From Calothrix sp. NIES-3974 (lineage in GTDB: Bacteria; Cyanobacteriota; Cyanobacteriia; Cyanobacteriales; Nostocaceae), in NCBI RefSeq assembly GCF_002368395.1, contig NZ_AP018254.1:930001-994000 (forward strand): a stretch of 64,000 nucleotides of DNA, written 5' to 3'. The notes beneath the pieces were generated by a model. The model had not been told where the DNA came from and ran no database searches. It saw only the letters and a list, made by a program, of their open reading frames with translations. The position numbers and the translations under genes were made by a program. This document shows, in pieces, positions 25,783 through 34,759 of this stretch (the stretch's first letter is position 1; the number at the start of each line of letters is the position of its first letter).

Positions 25783-28029
25783 TTATTCGTGATTTACACG
25801 TAGGTCAATCAGACGCACTAGTAGGACAAATAGGGGAACCAGGAAAATAGTCGTTGCAAACCAAGGTGTGAGAGGATCCGTACTACCCATGCCAAATAAG
25901 CGATTAATCTGACCAACTCCAAATAAACCCATCAGTAGGGTGGCAGTTATACTAACTAATAGTAAAAGCCGTAAAATCGGTCGGTATCGTTTTGTTGCGC
26001 TTCTATGGATACTGCTGAGGGTGGTAGACAATAACAGTGCAATTAATCCGTAAACAAGAATATTTATACCCGCTAAATAACCACGAAAATCGTAGGAAAA
26101 TAGGAAACTTTTAGTGCGGTCGATACCGTATCCTTGGAAGGGAATCCACAGCAGGATACCTAATTCACACATGACCAAATAGGTCAAATATTTATTTTTG
26201 TTAAAAATGGCATCGGGAACAAACAAAATTGTCGCAACTAGGGCGAAAATTTGCACACCACAACCAACAATCGCAACAAAGGTCAAAGCATAAAACCAGC
26301 GACTAACAGAAAAAGCTTGGCTGTTGTTTCGCCAAACATCAAAGGCTGTGGCAATTCTCCATAACCCTTGTAATTCCTTTATTTCCCTGATAAGATGAGT
26401 CTGTTCCAAGGCTGATTCCAATTCTGTTTTTTTCAAGGTTAAATTTCCCTGGGAATCGAAAGCTTGACTGGTATCAAAAATATCTGGGGGAATATTTCTG
26501 AGCTCGGCAGCTGTTATTTGCCATTTTCTGTATAGTTGGGGTAGTTGCGGAGCGGAAATTGTTGTTGTCGCACTGCTTTTAAACTCCAACAACATCATGC
26601 GATCGCCTGTTAATTCAAAAAATAGCACTCCGACGGTGAAAAGCAGGGTCAAAGTCGTCAAAATCACAAAGGGACGGGTTTTGACACGAATCATACAATG
26701 CGCTCTGTAGCTGGAATACAGAGCTACCCAAAGACACAGGGAAGGGTAGACGATGAGATGGGGATAGAGTTGGGTGTAAAGTATTAATGTGTTCCAGCTA
26801 TTAAATTCAGTGAAAATACTTAAAGGAAGACTAATTAAAATTGCGATCGCGATTATTCCTAGTACAGTTTCCCATTGCCAAGATAATCTCCGTTCCGAAA
26901 ATAAGCGATTCCAAGTGAGTTCTGGAGCAAGGGGATTCGCAACAATTACCGGAAGCCAACTTTTCCCAGGTGCAAATTTCGTTTGTAGTTGTTGACGTGC
27001 AATATTCATCGCTGCAAACAGGGAATTATCTTTGACAAAAGCAGTGAGGAAATGACGCAATAATTCCCTAGCAACGGTCGATTCAACCATCTCTCGCATG
27101 ACGATACAATAGGGTAAAGATAATTCCGTCAACTGATTTGCTAACCCTAAACCATCGCAGGAATTAAAAATCGCCAATTGCAACTTTTTATTAATAACCT
27201 CCGTTAACAAATCCTTCAGTTGACCGATTTCGATAATTCCCTCAGCACCCTCCAGGGGATTAATTTGTATCCAACCGATTCTTCCATTGCGATCGCTTTC
27301 ACTATGACCAGCAAAAAAGAAAATATGCCATCCTTGGGGGTCTTGCAGTTTTTGCTGTAATTCTTCAAAGCTTGGTTGTCTGAGGATATGGGGTTCTCCA
27401 CCATAGCGTCTCAAATTGGTGATAAATTCCTCTTCCTCAGCAAAATCCAGCTTTTCGTCCCCAAATACCACTAGAATGCGTGCAGTCGCGCGAAATTGGG
27501 GTGTAGGCTTTTGGGTAAGTCGCTGAAAATTAGTCGCACTAATGGCAACTTCCACACCTCTGCTAGTATACCCTGCCAAGGTATCCCATTCCTGCCAAGG
27601 TAATCCCCGCAATTGTCGATCTTCCGTTTGCACAATAATTTGTACATCCTCATCCGGACTAATTTTTGTCCGTAATTTATCCAGAAGTAAGCCAACACGC
27701 GGGTCAGATTTCCCATTTTCATCAATCCAACCCTCCGAACCCAACCATTTATTCAATTCTAATTTGAGAGAAGAGGCTAATTCACTTAAATTGACAGTAC
27801 CAGTAATTAAATTATCTTTCTTTTTGGCAACTTTACGATTACCTTGGAGACCAATATAGTACTGCCACTGTTGGAATTTTGTCGCTAATTCTAAGGGTAG
27901 GGGAGAAAGATAGGAAACCAATTCTGCAAATTGTCCATCCCCATCAAAAATAGCTAAAGTCACAGGTAAAACTTCCCCATCCTTGAGTTGGACTCGTCCA
28001 CCAATTTTTAAAGAGATTTTGAACGACAT
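25783..28029 (-). CDS. CHAT-domain (caspase-like) protease fused to a polytopic membrane domain
   Basis: A 748-residue two-part protein. Residues about 180-365 form a CHAT domain with the catalytic dyad visible as His242 in FFFAGHSES and Cys291 in FNSCDGLGLA; the tail WLPVIVANP is also a CHAT hallmark. The N-terminal 180 residues (with LRGLPWQEW and RGVEVAISATNFQRL) are the extension common in cyanobacterial CHAT proteins. From about residue 386 to the end there are roughly eight membrane helices with a soluble loop at about 490-570. CHAT peptidases (separase/caspase clan CD) act in bacterial immunity and cell-death systems, and the Cys/His pair is intact here. It stands second or third in a run sigma-like - DUF1822 - CHAT - CPBP. 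Confidence 0.88.
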   Translation of the reverse strand: MSFKISLKIGGRVQLKDGEVLPVTLAIFDGDGQFAELVSYLSPLPLELATKFQQWQYYIGLQGNRKVAKKKDNLITGTVNLSELASSLKLELNKWLGSEGWIDENGKSDPRVGLLLDKLRTKISPDEDVQIIVQTEDRQLRGLPWQEWDTLAGYTSRGVEVAISATNFQRLTQKPTPQFRATARILVVFGDEKLDFAEEEEFITNLRRYGGEPHILRQPSFEELQQKLQDPQGWHIFFFAGHSESDRNGRIGWIQINPLEGAEGIIEIGQLKDLLTEVINKKLQLAIFNSCDGLGLANQLTELSLPYCIVMREMVESTVARELLRHFLTAFVKDNSLFAAMNIARQQLQTKFAPGKSWLPVIVANPLAPELTWNRLFSERRLSWQWETVLGIIAIAILISLPLSIFTEFNSWNTLILYTQLYPHLIVYPSLCLWVALYSSYRAHCMIRVKTRPFVILTTLTLLFTVGVLFFELTGDRMMLLEFKSSATTTISAPQLPQLYRKWQITAAELRNIPPDIFDTSQAFDSQGNLTLKKTELESALEQTHLIREIKELQGLWRIATAFDVWRNNSQAFSVSRWFYALTFVAIVGCGVQIFALVATILFVPDAIFNKNKYLTYLVMCELGILLWIPFQGYGIDRTKSFLFSYDFRGYLAGINILVYGLIALLLSTTLSSIHRSATKRYRPILRLLLLVSITATLLMGLFGVGQINRLFGMGSTDPLTPWFATTIFLVPLFVLLVRLIDLRVNHE

Positions 28030-28177
28030 GGGAATTAAGAATACAGTATAAAGGAGACAGGGAATTTGGAAAAAGTATATTTATAGCTTGCCCAATTACT
28101 ATCAATTACTGTCAATTATTGATTGATAAATACGTTGATAGCTTGTGTATATATTCAACACCAAATCATCCTTTTGT

Positions 28178-28201
28178 AGAGACGTAATATATTACGTCTC
28201 T
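28178..28201. repeat. Palindromic repeat, GTAATATATTAC type
   Basis: A perfect 24-bp palindrome (arms AGAGACGTAATA), followed by an extra half-copy ATATTACGTCTCTG (about 28206-28219). It lies in the 244-bp gap between the DUF1822 and CHAT genes. Confidence 0.75.
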
Positions 28202-28273
28202 GGATATATTACGTCTCTGAATGGTCGTGCAAACATTTTTAAATTAGTATTATTAAATCCAAAATCCTAGATT

Positions 28274-29203
28274 TCAAGCCACAAAATACTCCCTTACCGA
28301 CTCTCCTTGAATGGACAACTCCAACCAAAACTCCTCACCCTGATTTAACTCCAAAGGAATCGCAATCATATCAGCAACCTCCTCCACCCTTTCTGTATAA
28401 ATCGCCGATTCATCCGGTACACTCACCTGTAAACCAATGGGTAAATAATCATTTTCCCCCTGAACAATTACCCTGACGAACATCGAACCATCCTGATTTT
28501 CCGAAACCGTCAATTGCACAATTAAAACCCGTTCAGCTAACTGGAACTTTCTTTGACAGGTAATAGCTTGTAAATCCCGTACACAGGGTTCCCATTCTCC
28601 CTCATAAATGTGATTTAACCAATCCTGTAAATAAGTAATTTTACGAACTGCAAATTCCTGCGTTAATTCATCTACTTCTAACCCTTCCCGTTCACTTAAA
28701 AAATCAATCAAATCATCCACAGACTTGAGAGTTGCAACTGCAATTTCCATCTCCCCCTCCCCATCCATCAACTCCGACCCAGGTAAAAAACCTATCAAGG
28801 TAGCTGTTTTCTCCGAATCGGCAATTTCCACAAATACATACCCCAAACCAACCCGAAAATCTAACCCCACCCTAGTAGATTTCGGAGTCAAAATCACTTT
28901 TTCTTCTCCCTCCCCAATTACTACACACTGTAAAAAACCCAAACCTGGTAATTCCAACTCATTTGCTTCACTCCACAAACGACATCCCGCATTCCATCTC
29001 TGGGGTTTGCTCAAATCCGTGGAAAAACCTAACAAACGCAAATACCCATCAACAGCTAATAATCCTAAAGTCTGTACGTAAATCCGCTTTTGTACATTTG
29101 GATTCAAATACTGAAGTGCATACATTTTTGCTTGTTGACGATAGGACGGTGGTATTGGTAGAGGAATAGCCAATTCCCGTAGACGATTAAGTTGATTATT
29201 CAT
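28274..29203 (-). CDS. DUF1822 family protein
   Basis: A 309-residue soluble protein of the DUF1822 family, restricted essentially to cyanobacteria and without known function. Recognised by the N-terminal LAIPLPIPPSYRQQAKMYAL, YLRLLGFSTDLS, LPGLGFLQCVVIG and the repeated short beta-strands of the C-terminal half (VSENQDGSMFVRVIV, LPIGLQVSVPD). Members characteristically sit next to CHAT-domain proteins and sigma-70-like factors, exactly as here. No catalytic motif is visible; a binding or adaptor role is inference. A 442-bp gap separates it from the sigma-like gene upstream and a 244-bp gap, containing a palindromic repeat, from the CHAT gene downstream. Confidence 0.83.
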   Translation of the reverse strand: MNNQLNRLRELAIPLPIPPSYRQQAKMYALQYLNPNVQKRIYVQTLGLLAVDGYLRLLGFSTDLSKPQRWNAGCRLWSEANELELPGLGFLQCVVIGEGEEKVILTPKSTRVGLDFRVGLGYVFVEIADSEKTATLIGFLPGSELMDGEGEMEIAVATLKSVDDLIDFLSEREGLEVDELTQEFAVRKITYLQDWLNHIYEGEWEPCVRDLQAITCQRKFQLAERVLIVQLTVSENQDGSMFVRVIVQGENDYLPIGLQVSVPDESAIYTERVEEVADMIAIPLELNQGEEFWLELSIQGESVREYFVA

Positions 29204-29645
29204 GGTTTGAGTACTGGTATATGGGACAGAGAATACAAAGGAGATTGTAATTAACTCGGTTGGTGTTAAAAATTTTAATGAGGAAAAAGTCGTTGGGATA
29301 AGAGTTTCAGGCTAATTTACATTCTGTTACGTAATGGTGTTTATTTCTGCTGACTGTACTAAGTGATAGACGTAGGATTGCGTGTAGAGACGTAGCAATG
29401 GTAGGTCTCTACGAGAATTTGGGTTTTAACACAAAATGTAGATAATTATAATTCATGCCCAAACCCAGTAATACCTTTTGTTGAAATAGTTAATGCTTAA
29501 AGGTCAACTATCAACTGTCAACAAGGCAAAAGGTAAATATATCAGTTTGCAAAGTATAGTCATCGCGAAAAAAGTTTGTAGTTGCAATTTATCCCCCAAA
29601 ATATCGAACAAGTTCCTATTTCTACCATCTCAAATCAATCCATCA
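29204..29645. other. Spacer with dispersed repeats
   Basis: 442 bp. Contains a degenerate GTAGAGACGTAGC-type palindrome (29385-29413) and, at about 29508-29565, the repeat CAACTATCAACTGTCAACA followed by AAATATATCAGTTTGCAAAG, copies of which occur near 17177 and 19716. The heptamer period is visible in GTCAACT ATCAACT GTCAACA. No gene seen. Confidence 0.55.
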
Positions 29646-30311
29646 CTAACCATCCTCCCCAAACAACCTCTGATTACTCTCCAACCACTCTCGCATCAGC
29701 AACTCACATTTGCGACACCAATGGGATGTAATTGCACCCCGTGGTGAACCCACCTCCACCGCAATTTCCTGCCATTCCTTCCCCTCCACCAACCGTAAAT
29801 GGGCTAATAATTGACAGTTCGCTTTTTGATTACTACTAATATGACAACATTGGAGAACACCATCAGGGTCGGTGGTAATCCACTCTACAAAACAATCCCA
29901 AGTCGAAAGCAACAAATTTCCATCAATCGGTGCAGCTACCTGCTCCAGGGGATCGAATTCTGACCCATCCCTTTCCCATCCAGATTGTCTCCGGGAACGT
30001 TCTCTTTTTACAGAACGAATTTCATCCAGGTATTGGTGACGCAAACAGGTGTTAAACCAGGTTAAAAAAGTTCCGCGACTCGCGTCATATTTCTCACACA
30101 GTGTTTTCGTAATATTAAACATGGTCTTATTTAAAGCTTCCTCATAAAGGGCCTCCTCATACACATCCCCTGCTACTGGTCGCCAAATACGCTTCGATTT
30201 CAGGATTTCTCGCAGGAGGGAGTTCACGGCTTGGCGATGTTTGCGGCTAGCTGGTGGGTGACTGCAAATCTTTTGAATCAAGGATTGCAGATGCAGATTT
30301 AGCTCGTCCAT
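29646..30311 (-). CDS. Sigma-70-family-like regulator
   Basis: A 221-residue protein resembling a divergent sigma-70 factor. The region-2-like segment is YDASRGTFLTWFNTCLRHQY followed by LDEIRSVKRERSR, as in sigma 2.3-2.4, and a region-4-like helix-turn-helix is LRLVEGKEWQEIAVEVG with a downstream SPRGAITSHWCRKC. Between them is a linker with no ECF anti-sigma motif. It is longer than a typical ECF (about 190) and lacks region 3. It is the first gene of the minus-strand run leading to DUF1822 and CHAT genes, so it may direct their expression; no downstream promoter signature can be named. A non-sigma role is possible. Confidence 0.72.
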   Translation of the reverse strand: MDELNLHLQSLIQKICSHPPASRKHRQAVNSLLREILKSKRIWRPVAGDVYEEALYEEALNKTMFNITKTLCEKYDASRGTFLTWFNTCLRHQYLDEIRSVKRERSRRQSGWERDGSEFDPLEQVAAPIDGNLLLSTWDCFVEWITTDPDGVLQCCHISSNQKANCQLLAHLRLVEGKEWQEIAVEVGSPRGAITSHWCRKCELLMREWLESNQRLFGEDG

Positions 30312-30935
30312 ATACTTTTAACACTGTTGCGTCAGCGTCATTAAGTATACCTTGTTCCCATAAATTTAGATAGATAACGATACGAGTTCGTAATCTTTTG
30401 GTGGATGATTTACATATTTTCACAGCCTCAACCAAGAGTTTTCCCTAATCCCGGATTTGGAGCAAATTCCTGAAAATTTTTGTGACACAAAGTTGCCTTA
30501 TGTCGTGGTAGTTTGAGGATGATAAGATTGCTTCCCTTTGGACTCCAAGAGAAGCCGCTACGTGTCTACGTAATGACAGATGGTACTAAGTAGGTAGGCA
30601 TAAATAAACTAAACTATGTAAAGAAAAGTAAAAATTTTGAAAACTTGGCGATTCTTACCCTGGGGGAAAGCTATGCCTACATTCCGCTTCGCTTCATTCG
30701 CTGCGGAAATAGCTATAAATTTTTCTACCCACCTAATTATCATGAAATGGTATAACACCCCCTAAGTAATTTCTAACAATCTTGTCAGGTTTGCTATATA
30801 TATTACGAATCATCATCTGGTGGTGCTGCAAGGAATTTCTTGATTATTCAACAGGTGCAAAAATTTTCGACTAATAGCTTAACGCTGCACCCGAACCAAT
30901 TTATATTGGAGGTGTCTGTCAATCATTAACAAATT
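30312..30935. other. Divergent spacer with a MITE-like element
   Basis: 624 bp between the sigma-like gene and dxr. The stretch 30591-30735 has inverted ends TAGGTAGG and TACCCACCTA (imperfect), similar to the ends of the composite repeat at 10255, with a GC-richer middle including GCTATGCCTACATTCCGC. No gene recognised. A GGAGGT at 30908-30913 lies 22 bp before the dxr start. Confidence 0.5.
30591..30735. repeat. MITE-like element with TAGGTAGG/CCACCTA ends
   Basis: About 145 bp, non-coding, ending in TAGGTAGGCATAAATA and TTTTTCTACCCACCTA. Ends resemble those of the palindrome-centred composite repeat, but the interior is unrelated. Confidence 0.45.
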
Positions 30936-32132
30936 GTGAAAGCGATAACTCTTCTTGGTTCTACTGGGTCAATTGGTACACAAACTCTAGATATTGTCGC
31001 GCAGTATCCTGACCGTTTTCGGTTGGTGGGAATTGCTGCTGGTAGTAATGTGTCGATGTTAGCTGCACAAATTCGTCAGTTTCGACCCCAAATTGCTGCT
31101 ATTTGTGCAGAGGAGAAATTACCGGAATTAAAAGCCGCGATCGCAGACCTAGACCCCCAACCTATTTTACTAGCTGGTGAGGCTGGTGTGATTGAGGTTG
31201 CACGCTACGGGGATGCGGAAACTGTGGTCACGGGGATTGTCGGTTGTGCTGGTCTCTTACCAACGATTGCTGCAATTGAAGCGGGTAAAAATATTGCGTT
31301 GGCCAATAAGGAAACCTTGATTGCTGGTGGTCCGGTTGTTTTACCTTTGGTGGAAAAACACGGGATTAAATTACTACCTGCGGACTCCGAACATTCCGCT
31401 ATTTTCCAATGTTTACAGGGTGTCCCTGATGGTGGTTTACGCAAAATTATTCTTACTGCTTCCGGTGGTGCTTTCCGTGATTGGCCTGTGGAAAGATTGG
31501 CGGATGTGAAGGTTGCAGATGCCTTGAAACACCCGAACTGGTCGATGGGACGGAAAATTACCGTTGATTCGGCTACCTTGATGAATAAGGGTTTGGAGGT
31601 CATCGAAGCCCATTATTTATTCGGTATGGATTACGAAAATATCCAGATTGTTATCCATCCCCAAAGTATAATTCATTCCTTAATTGAAGTGCAGGATACT
31701 TCGGTTCTGGCTCAGTTGGGGTGGCCAGATATGCGTTTACCGTTGCTGTATGCGATTTCATATCCGGAAAGAATTTATACCGATTGGGAACGTTTAGATT
31801 TGGTTAAAGCGGGTAATTTAACCTTCCGTGAACCCGACCATGATAAATATCCCTGTATGAATTTAGCCTATGCCGCAGGAAGGGCTGGTGGTTCAATGAC
31901 TGCTGTTCTCAATGCGGCAAATGAACAAGCTGTAGCTTTGTTTTTAGAGGAGAAAATCGGCTTTTTGGACATTCCCCGTTGCATCGAAACAGTGTGCGAT
32001 CGCCATCACAGTCACAATTGTTCCTATCCTACCCTTGATGATATTATCACTGCCGACCGGTGGGCAAGAACTGAGGTCATCTCCGTAATGGAAAATCTCC
32101 GCAAAACCCCCCAGGTGGTTTCTTTACGATGA
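30936..32132 (+). CDS. dxr: 1-deoxy-D-xylulose 5-phosphate reductoisomerase
   Basis: A 398-residue MEP-pathway enzyme making 2-C-methyl-D-erythritol 4-phosphate. Visible: NADPH site [24 protein letters not shown], the metal-binding [12 protein letters not shown], catalytic GGAFRDWP loop, [25 protein letters not shown] (split here as HPNWSMGRK and [11 protein letters not shown]) and the C-terminal helical domain. Start is GTG at 30936; a TAA in frame at 30927-30929 excludes a longer form, and the GTG start gives the family start [11 protein letters not shown]. Length is normal. It is monocistronic, reading away from the sigma-like gene. Isoprenoids, including carotenoids and phytol, depend on it. 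Confidence 0.97.
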   Translation: MKAITLLGSTGSIGTQTLDIVAQYPDRFRLVGIAAGSNVSMLAAQIRQFRPQIAAICAEEKLPELKAAIADLDPQPILLAGEAGVIEVARYGDAETVVTGIVGCAGLLPTIAAIEAGKNIALANKETLIAGGPVVLPLVEKHGIKLLPADSEHSAIFQCLQGVPDGGLRKIILTASGGAFRDWPVERLADVKVADALKHPNWSMGRKITVDSATLMNKGLEVIEAHYLFGMDYENIQIVIHPQSIIHSLIEVQDTSVLAQLGWPDMRLPLLYAISYPERIYTDWERLDLVKAGNLTFREPDHDKYPCMNLAYAAGRAGGSMTAVLNAANEQAVALFLEEKIGFLDIPRCIETVCDRHHSHNCSYPTLDDIITADRWARTEVISVMENLRKTPQVVSLR

Positions 32133-32137
32133 ACCAG

Positions 32138-32157
32138 AGACGGGATACATCGCGTCT
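32138..32157. repeat. Palindromic repeat, CG-arm subfamily
   Basis: AGACGGGATACATCGCGTCT, two mismatched pairs, starting 5 bp after the dxr stop codon. It may also serve as a terminator hairpin. Confidence 0.6.
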
Positions 32158-32252
32158 GCTGAAAATTTATCTTTACCTATTCTGGTTTCAAATTGGTGCC
32201 ACGTTAACAAAAAACCATCAAAAAACAACTTTACCTGTGGTTTAAAACAATA

Positions 32253-32280
32253 TAGGGCAAAATTCGCGAATTTTGCCCTA
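32253..32280. terminator. Perfect 28-bp palindrome, possible terminator of dxr
   Basis: Arms TAGGGCAAAATTCG and their exact inverse, about 120 bp after the dxr stop. There is no T tract directly after it, so termination is uncertain; a repeat or operator function is also possible. Confidence 0.45.
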
Positions 32281-32615
32281 ATTTAGTTGCTTTGAGAATT
32301 TCTTCTATCTCCACAACCGAAACAAATAACCATAACTTCCAATAATGTTCGGTCTGAGAGGAAAAGGGTAAGAATTAATACTAATTATCCAAGTAGATCC
32401 GTGTAAAAAAAATTAAAGTATGTCCGAAGGGAGTGGAACACAGTGAAAGGAAGTAATCTCAAGGCTTGGAATATTGTTTAAAATCCGTTACATAATCAGG
32501 TTTATTTATTTGTGCTGACTTAACTTATAGGCGGTTGATTCTCAAAGCTAATTACCATAACTTCCCGTCTCTGACCTGATTAAGTTTTAATTAACAAGAA
32601 TAATTTCTTCCGTAT

Positions 32616-32657
32616 ACTGTATCCTATACTCTGTATTCTGCATTTTGTATTCTCAAT
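32616..32657 (+). repeat. Heptamer (STRR-like) tract
   Basis: Six degenerate 7-bp units of the type TCTGTAT, ending 25 bp before the start of the small membrane-protein gene at 32683. Very similar to the tract before rfbD (8602). Confidence 0.7.
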
Positions 32658-32682
32658 ACAGCTTTTACCTATTGATCCAGAT

Positions 32683-32901
32683 ATGGTTATTATCCCCCTA
32701 ATAATTGCTTGGTTCGTATTTTGGTTTGTAGTCAATGTAGTCAAAACTACAGCCGTTAACGCCCTGATGATTGCGACAATTGTATTTCTAATTTATATCA
32801 GCTACGGCATCACCCCAGAACAAATCCTCCAATTCATAGTAAATTTACCTGGATATATTGTTGATTTTATTACAGGTAGTTCCACCAAAACTGCTAGATA
32901 A
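32683..32901 (+). CDS. Small membrane protein, conserved-hypothetical type
   Basis: A 72-residue protein with two hydrophobic segments: residues about 1-21 (VIIPLIIAWFVFWFVVNVV) and 27-43 (ALMIATIVFLIYISYGI), then an amphipathic stretch with TPEQILQFIVNLPGYIVDFI. No family name can be given. Its composition and regular start are those of a real gene, and short two-helix proteins of this kind are common in cyanobacterial genomes. It converges with a thioesterase gene whose stop lies 12 bp away. Function unknown. Confidence 0.7.
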   Translation: MVIIPLIIAWFVFWFVVNVVKTTAVNALMIATIVFLIYISYGITPEQILQFIVNLPGYIVDFITGSSTKTAR

Positions 32902-32913
32902 AACAGCTGTTGA

Positions 32914-33405
32914 TTACGCGGTAAACTTGGTAATTTTCGCCAACGCATCCTTAACAGTTGGTGGTAACTTACGCATGATTTTACCGCGATCGCTATCTAT
33001 GGGCACTAGGACTGTAGTTGCCGACAAGTATAATTCTTTACCATCATTCGATTCCAAAAGATAATCTGAACATAATCTCACCCCATTTGTTTGGAAAATG
33101 CGGGTTTTCAAAATTGCTTCAGCACCTAAACGCAAAGCACGATGGTAACGTACCGATAATTCCACCACGAGTAAATCACAGCCTAAAGCCACTAAATCTT
33201 CATAGGGAACACCAACTGAACGCAGATACTCTACCCGCGCTTCCTCCATCCAAGTTAAATAGGTTCCATGCCAAACCACACCATAGTAATCGGTGTGGTG
33301 GGGAAACACCCGTACCAAATAGGTAAACCATTCTCCCTGATTCCCTGGGTCAGGAAAGGAAATTGCACTTGTGTCGGGTAATTGTTGGGGTTGTTCTGCC
33401 GACAT
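32914..33405 (-). CDS. Acyl-CoA thioesterase, hotdog fold (YbgC/4HBT type)
   Basis: A 163-residue hotdog thioesterase. The active-site segment HHTDYYGVVWHGTYLTW (about residues 36-52) has the Asp of the 4HBT/YbgC class (D-x-x-G-V-V-x-H), and the central strand reads RYHRALRLGAEAILKT, with LCSDYLL and LSATTVLVPID completing the sheet. Substrate is unknown; cyanobacterial relatives include the DHNA-CoA thioesterase of phylloquinone synthesis, but this protein is not specific enough to assign. An acidic N-terminal extension of about 25 residues precedes the domain. It is divergent from a LysR regulator (293 bp), which could control it. Confidence 0.87.
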   Translation of the reverse strand: MSAEQPQQLPDTSAISFPDPGNQGEWFTYLVRVFPHHTDYYGVVWHGTYLTWMEEARVEYLRSVGVPYEDLVALGCDLLVVELSVRYHRALRLGAEAILKTRIFQTNGVRLCSDYLLESNDGKELYLSATTVLVPIDSDRGKIMRKLPPTVKDALAKITKFTA

Positions 33406-33598
33406 ATATTACTCAAGTCTGGGCAAACCGAAAATTATCATCAAACTCCCATTATAAAGCTTGTGATCCCAAAATAGTTCTCACATTGGCAAAACCCTGT
33501 TATTTCGAGATTTTCGACCCATCTCTGGGTGACATCCTAAACCAATATCCAGGTTATTCCAACAGGGTGATCTCAAAAAAATCATCCAAGGGTATGAC

Positions 33599-33622
33599 TT
33601 TAACAACATATATGTTGTTAAA
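33599..33622. promoter_or_regulatory. Perfect palindrome upstream of lysR-type gene
   Basis: A 24-bp perfect palindrome (arms TTTAACAACATA), centred about 88 bp before the LysR start. A related half-site TTAAACAACATA follows about 20 bp further (33639-33650). Spacing and symmetry fit a LysR-type autoregulatory operator that may also act on the divergent thioesterase. Confidence 0.65.
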
Positions 33623-33698
33623 CTAATCTATAGTTAACTTAAACAACATAAATATTGACTAAGTGGTTGTTTAAATTTCGTTACTTAGACCCGTTGAT

Positions 33699-34679
33699 AT
33701 GAAAAACTCTTCGCAGCGCAAGACAGTTCGGAATATTCATTGGAATGCCATCACCCTAAATCAGTTGCAAATGTTTGAAGCTGCTGCACGACATGGGAAT
33801 ATAACCCGTGCAGCTGAGGAGTTATCTGTCACCCAACCGACGGTATCAATCCAGCTAAAACACCTAGCAAACGTCGTGGGAATGCCATTGTTTGAACAAG
33901 TACGCAAGAGGTTATACCTGACTGAAGCTGGTGAAGAGGTTTTACAGACTTGTCAACAGATTTTTGCCCAGTTGGAGCGTTTAGAGTCAACGATTTCTGA
34001 CTTTCGGGGTATTAAGCAGGGTCGATTACGTTTAGCGACCACTAGTACTGCAAATTATTTCATCTCCAAATTACTTACCCCTTTTTGTCAGCGCTATCCA
34101 GATGTTAGTATCTCCCTAGAAGTGAAACACTACGACGATTTACTATCCCGCTTAAACGAGAATCAGGATGATTTTTATATTCTCAGTCGTTTACCAAAAC
34201 GGGATGATATTGAAATTAAACCCTTTTTGTGTAATCCCCTAGTGGCGATCGCACCTGCAAACCATCCCCTCGTCGGTAAATGTCGCATACCCCTGACTGC
34301 ATTGACTAATGAATCCTTTATCATGCGGGAACAGGGTTCGGGAACACGGGAAGCGACGGAAGAGTTTTTCCAATCCCAAAATTTATCTATTTCTACCCGG
34401 ATTGAATTAGGTAGCAACGAAGCGGTTAAACAAGCTGTCATGGAGGGTTTAGGAATTTCGATTCTCTCCCTACATAGTTTGACCTTTAGCGAGTCTTCCT
34501 CCCAATTGTCTATCCTCGATGTGGAAGGATTACCAATTCAACGTCAATGGTATGCTGTTTTCCCCAAGCGCAAGTCTCTTTCCGTCACCGCTAGCACTTT
34601 CATGAATTATCTACTACAAGAAGGCGCACGTTATTGTCAAACAAAATTTGATTTTGCCAATCAACCCCTTGCATCATAA
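33699..34679 (+). CDS. LysR-type transcriptional regulator (CbbR/CmpR-like)
   Basis: A 326-residue LysR regulator. The winged helix spans about residues 15-75: LNQLQMFEAAARHGNITRAA and LSVTQPTVSIQLKHL, followed by the linker helix and two periplasmic-binding-like subdomains (RLRLATTSTANYFISKLLTP and LVAIAPANHPLVGK). The sequence is most like the cyanobacterial CbbR/CmpR/RbcR branch that responds to carbon status; the exact member cannot be decided, so no symbol is given. A perfect palindrome and a half-site lie upstream. It is divergent from the thioesterase gene. Start ATG follows TTGAT with no clear ribosome-binding site. Confidence 0.9.
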   Translation: MKNSSQRKTVRNIHWNAITLNQLQMFEAAARHGNITRAAEELSVTQPTVSIQLKHLANVVGMPLFEQVRKRLYLTEAGEEVLQTCQQIFAQLERLESTISDFRGIKQGRLRLATTSTANYFISKLLTPFCQRYPDVSISLEVKHYDDLLSRLNENQDDFYILSRLPKRDDIEIKPFLCNPLVAIAPANHPLVGKCRIPLTALTNESFIMREQGSGTREATEEFFQSQNLSISTRIELGSNEAVKQAVMEGLGISILSLHSLTFSESSSQLSILDVEGLPIQRQWYAVFPKRKSLSVTASTFMNYLLQEGARYCQTKFDFANQPLAS

Positions 34680-34730
34680 CCATATAACCATTTTTCAACA
34701 CAATGGCACAGATGAATGTGAATTTACACA

Positions 34731-34759
34731 GTAGAGATGACCCGTCGGGTTGTCTCTAC
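34731..34759. repeat. Palindromic repeat, GACCCGTCGGGTC subfamily
   Basis: 29 bp with arms GTAGAGATGACCCG and their near-inverse (one wobble pair), between the LysR gene and the hli promoter region. Confidence 0.7.
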
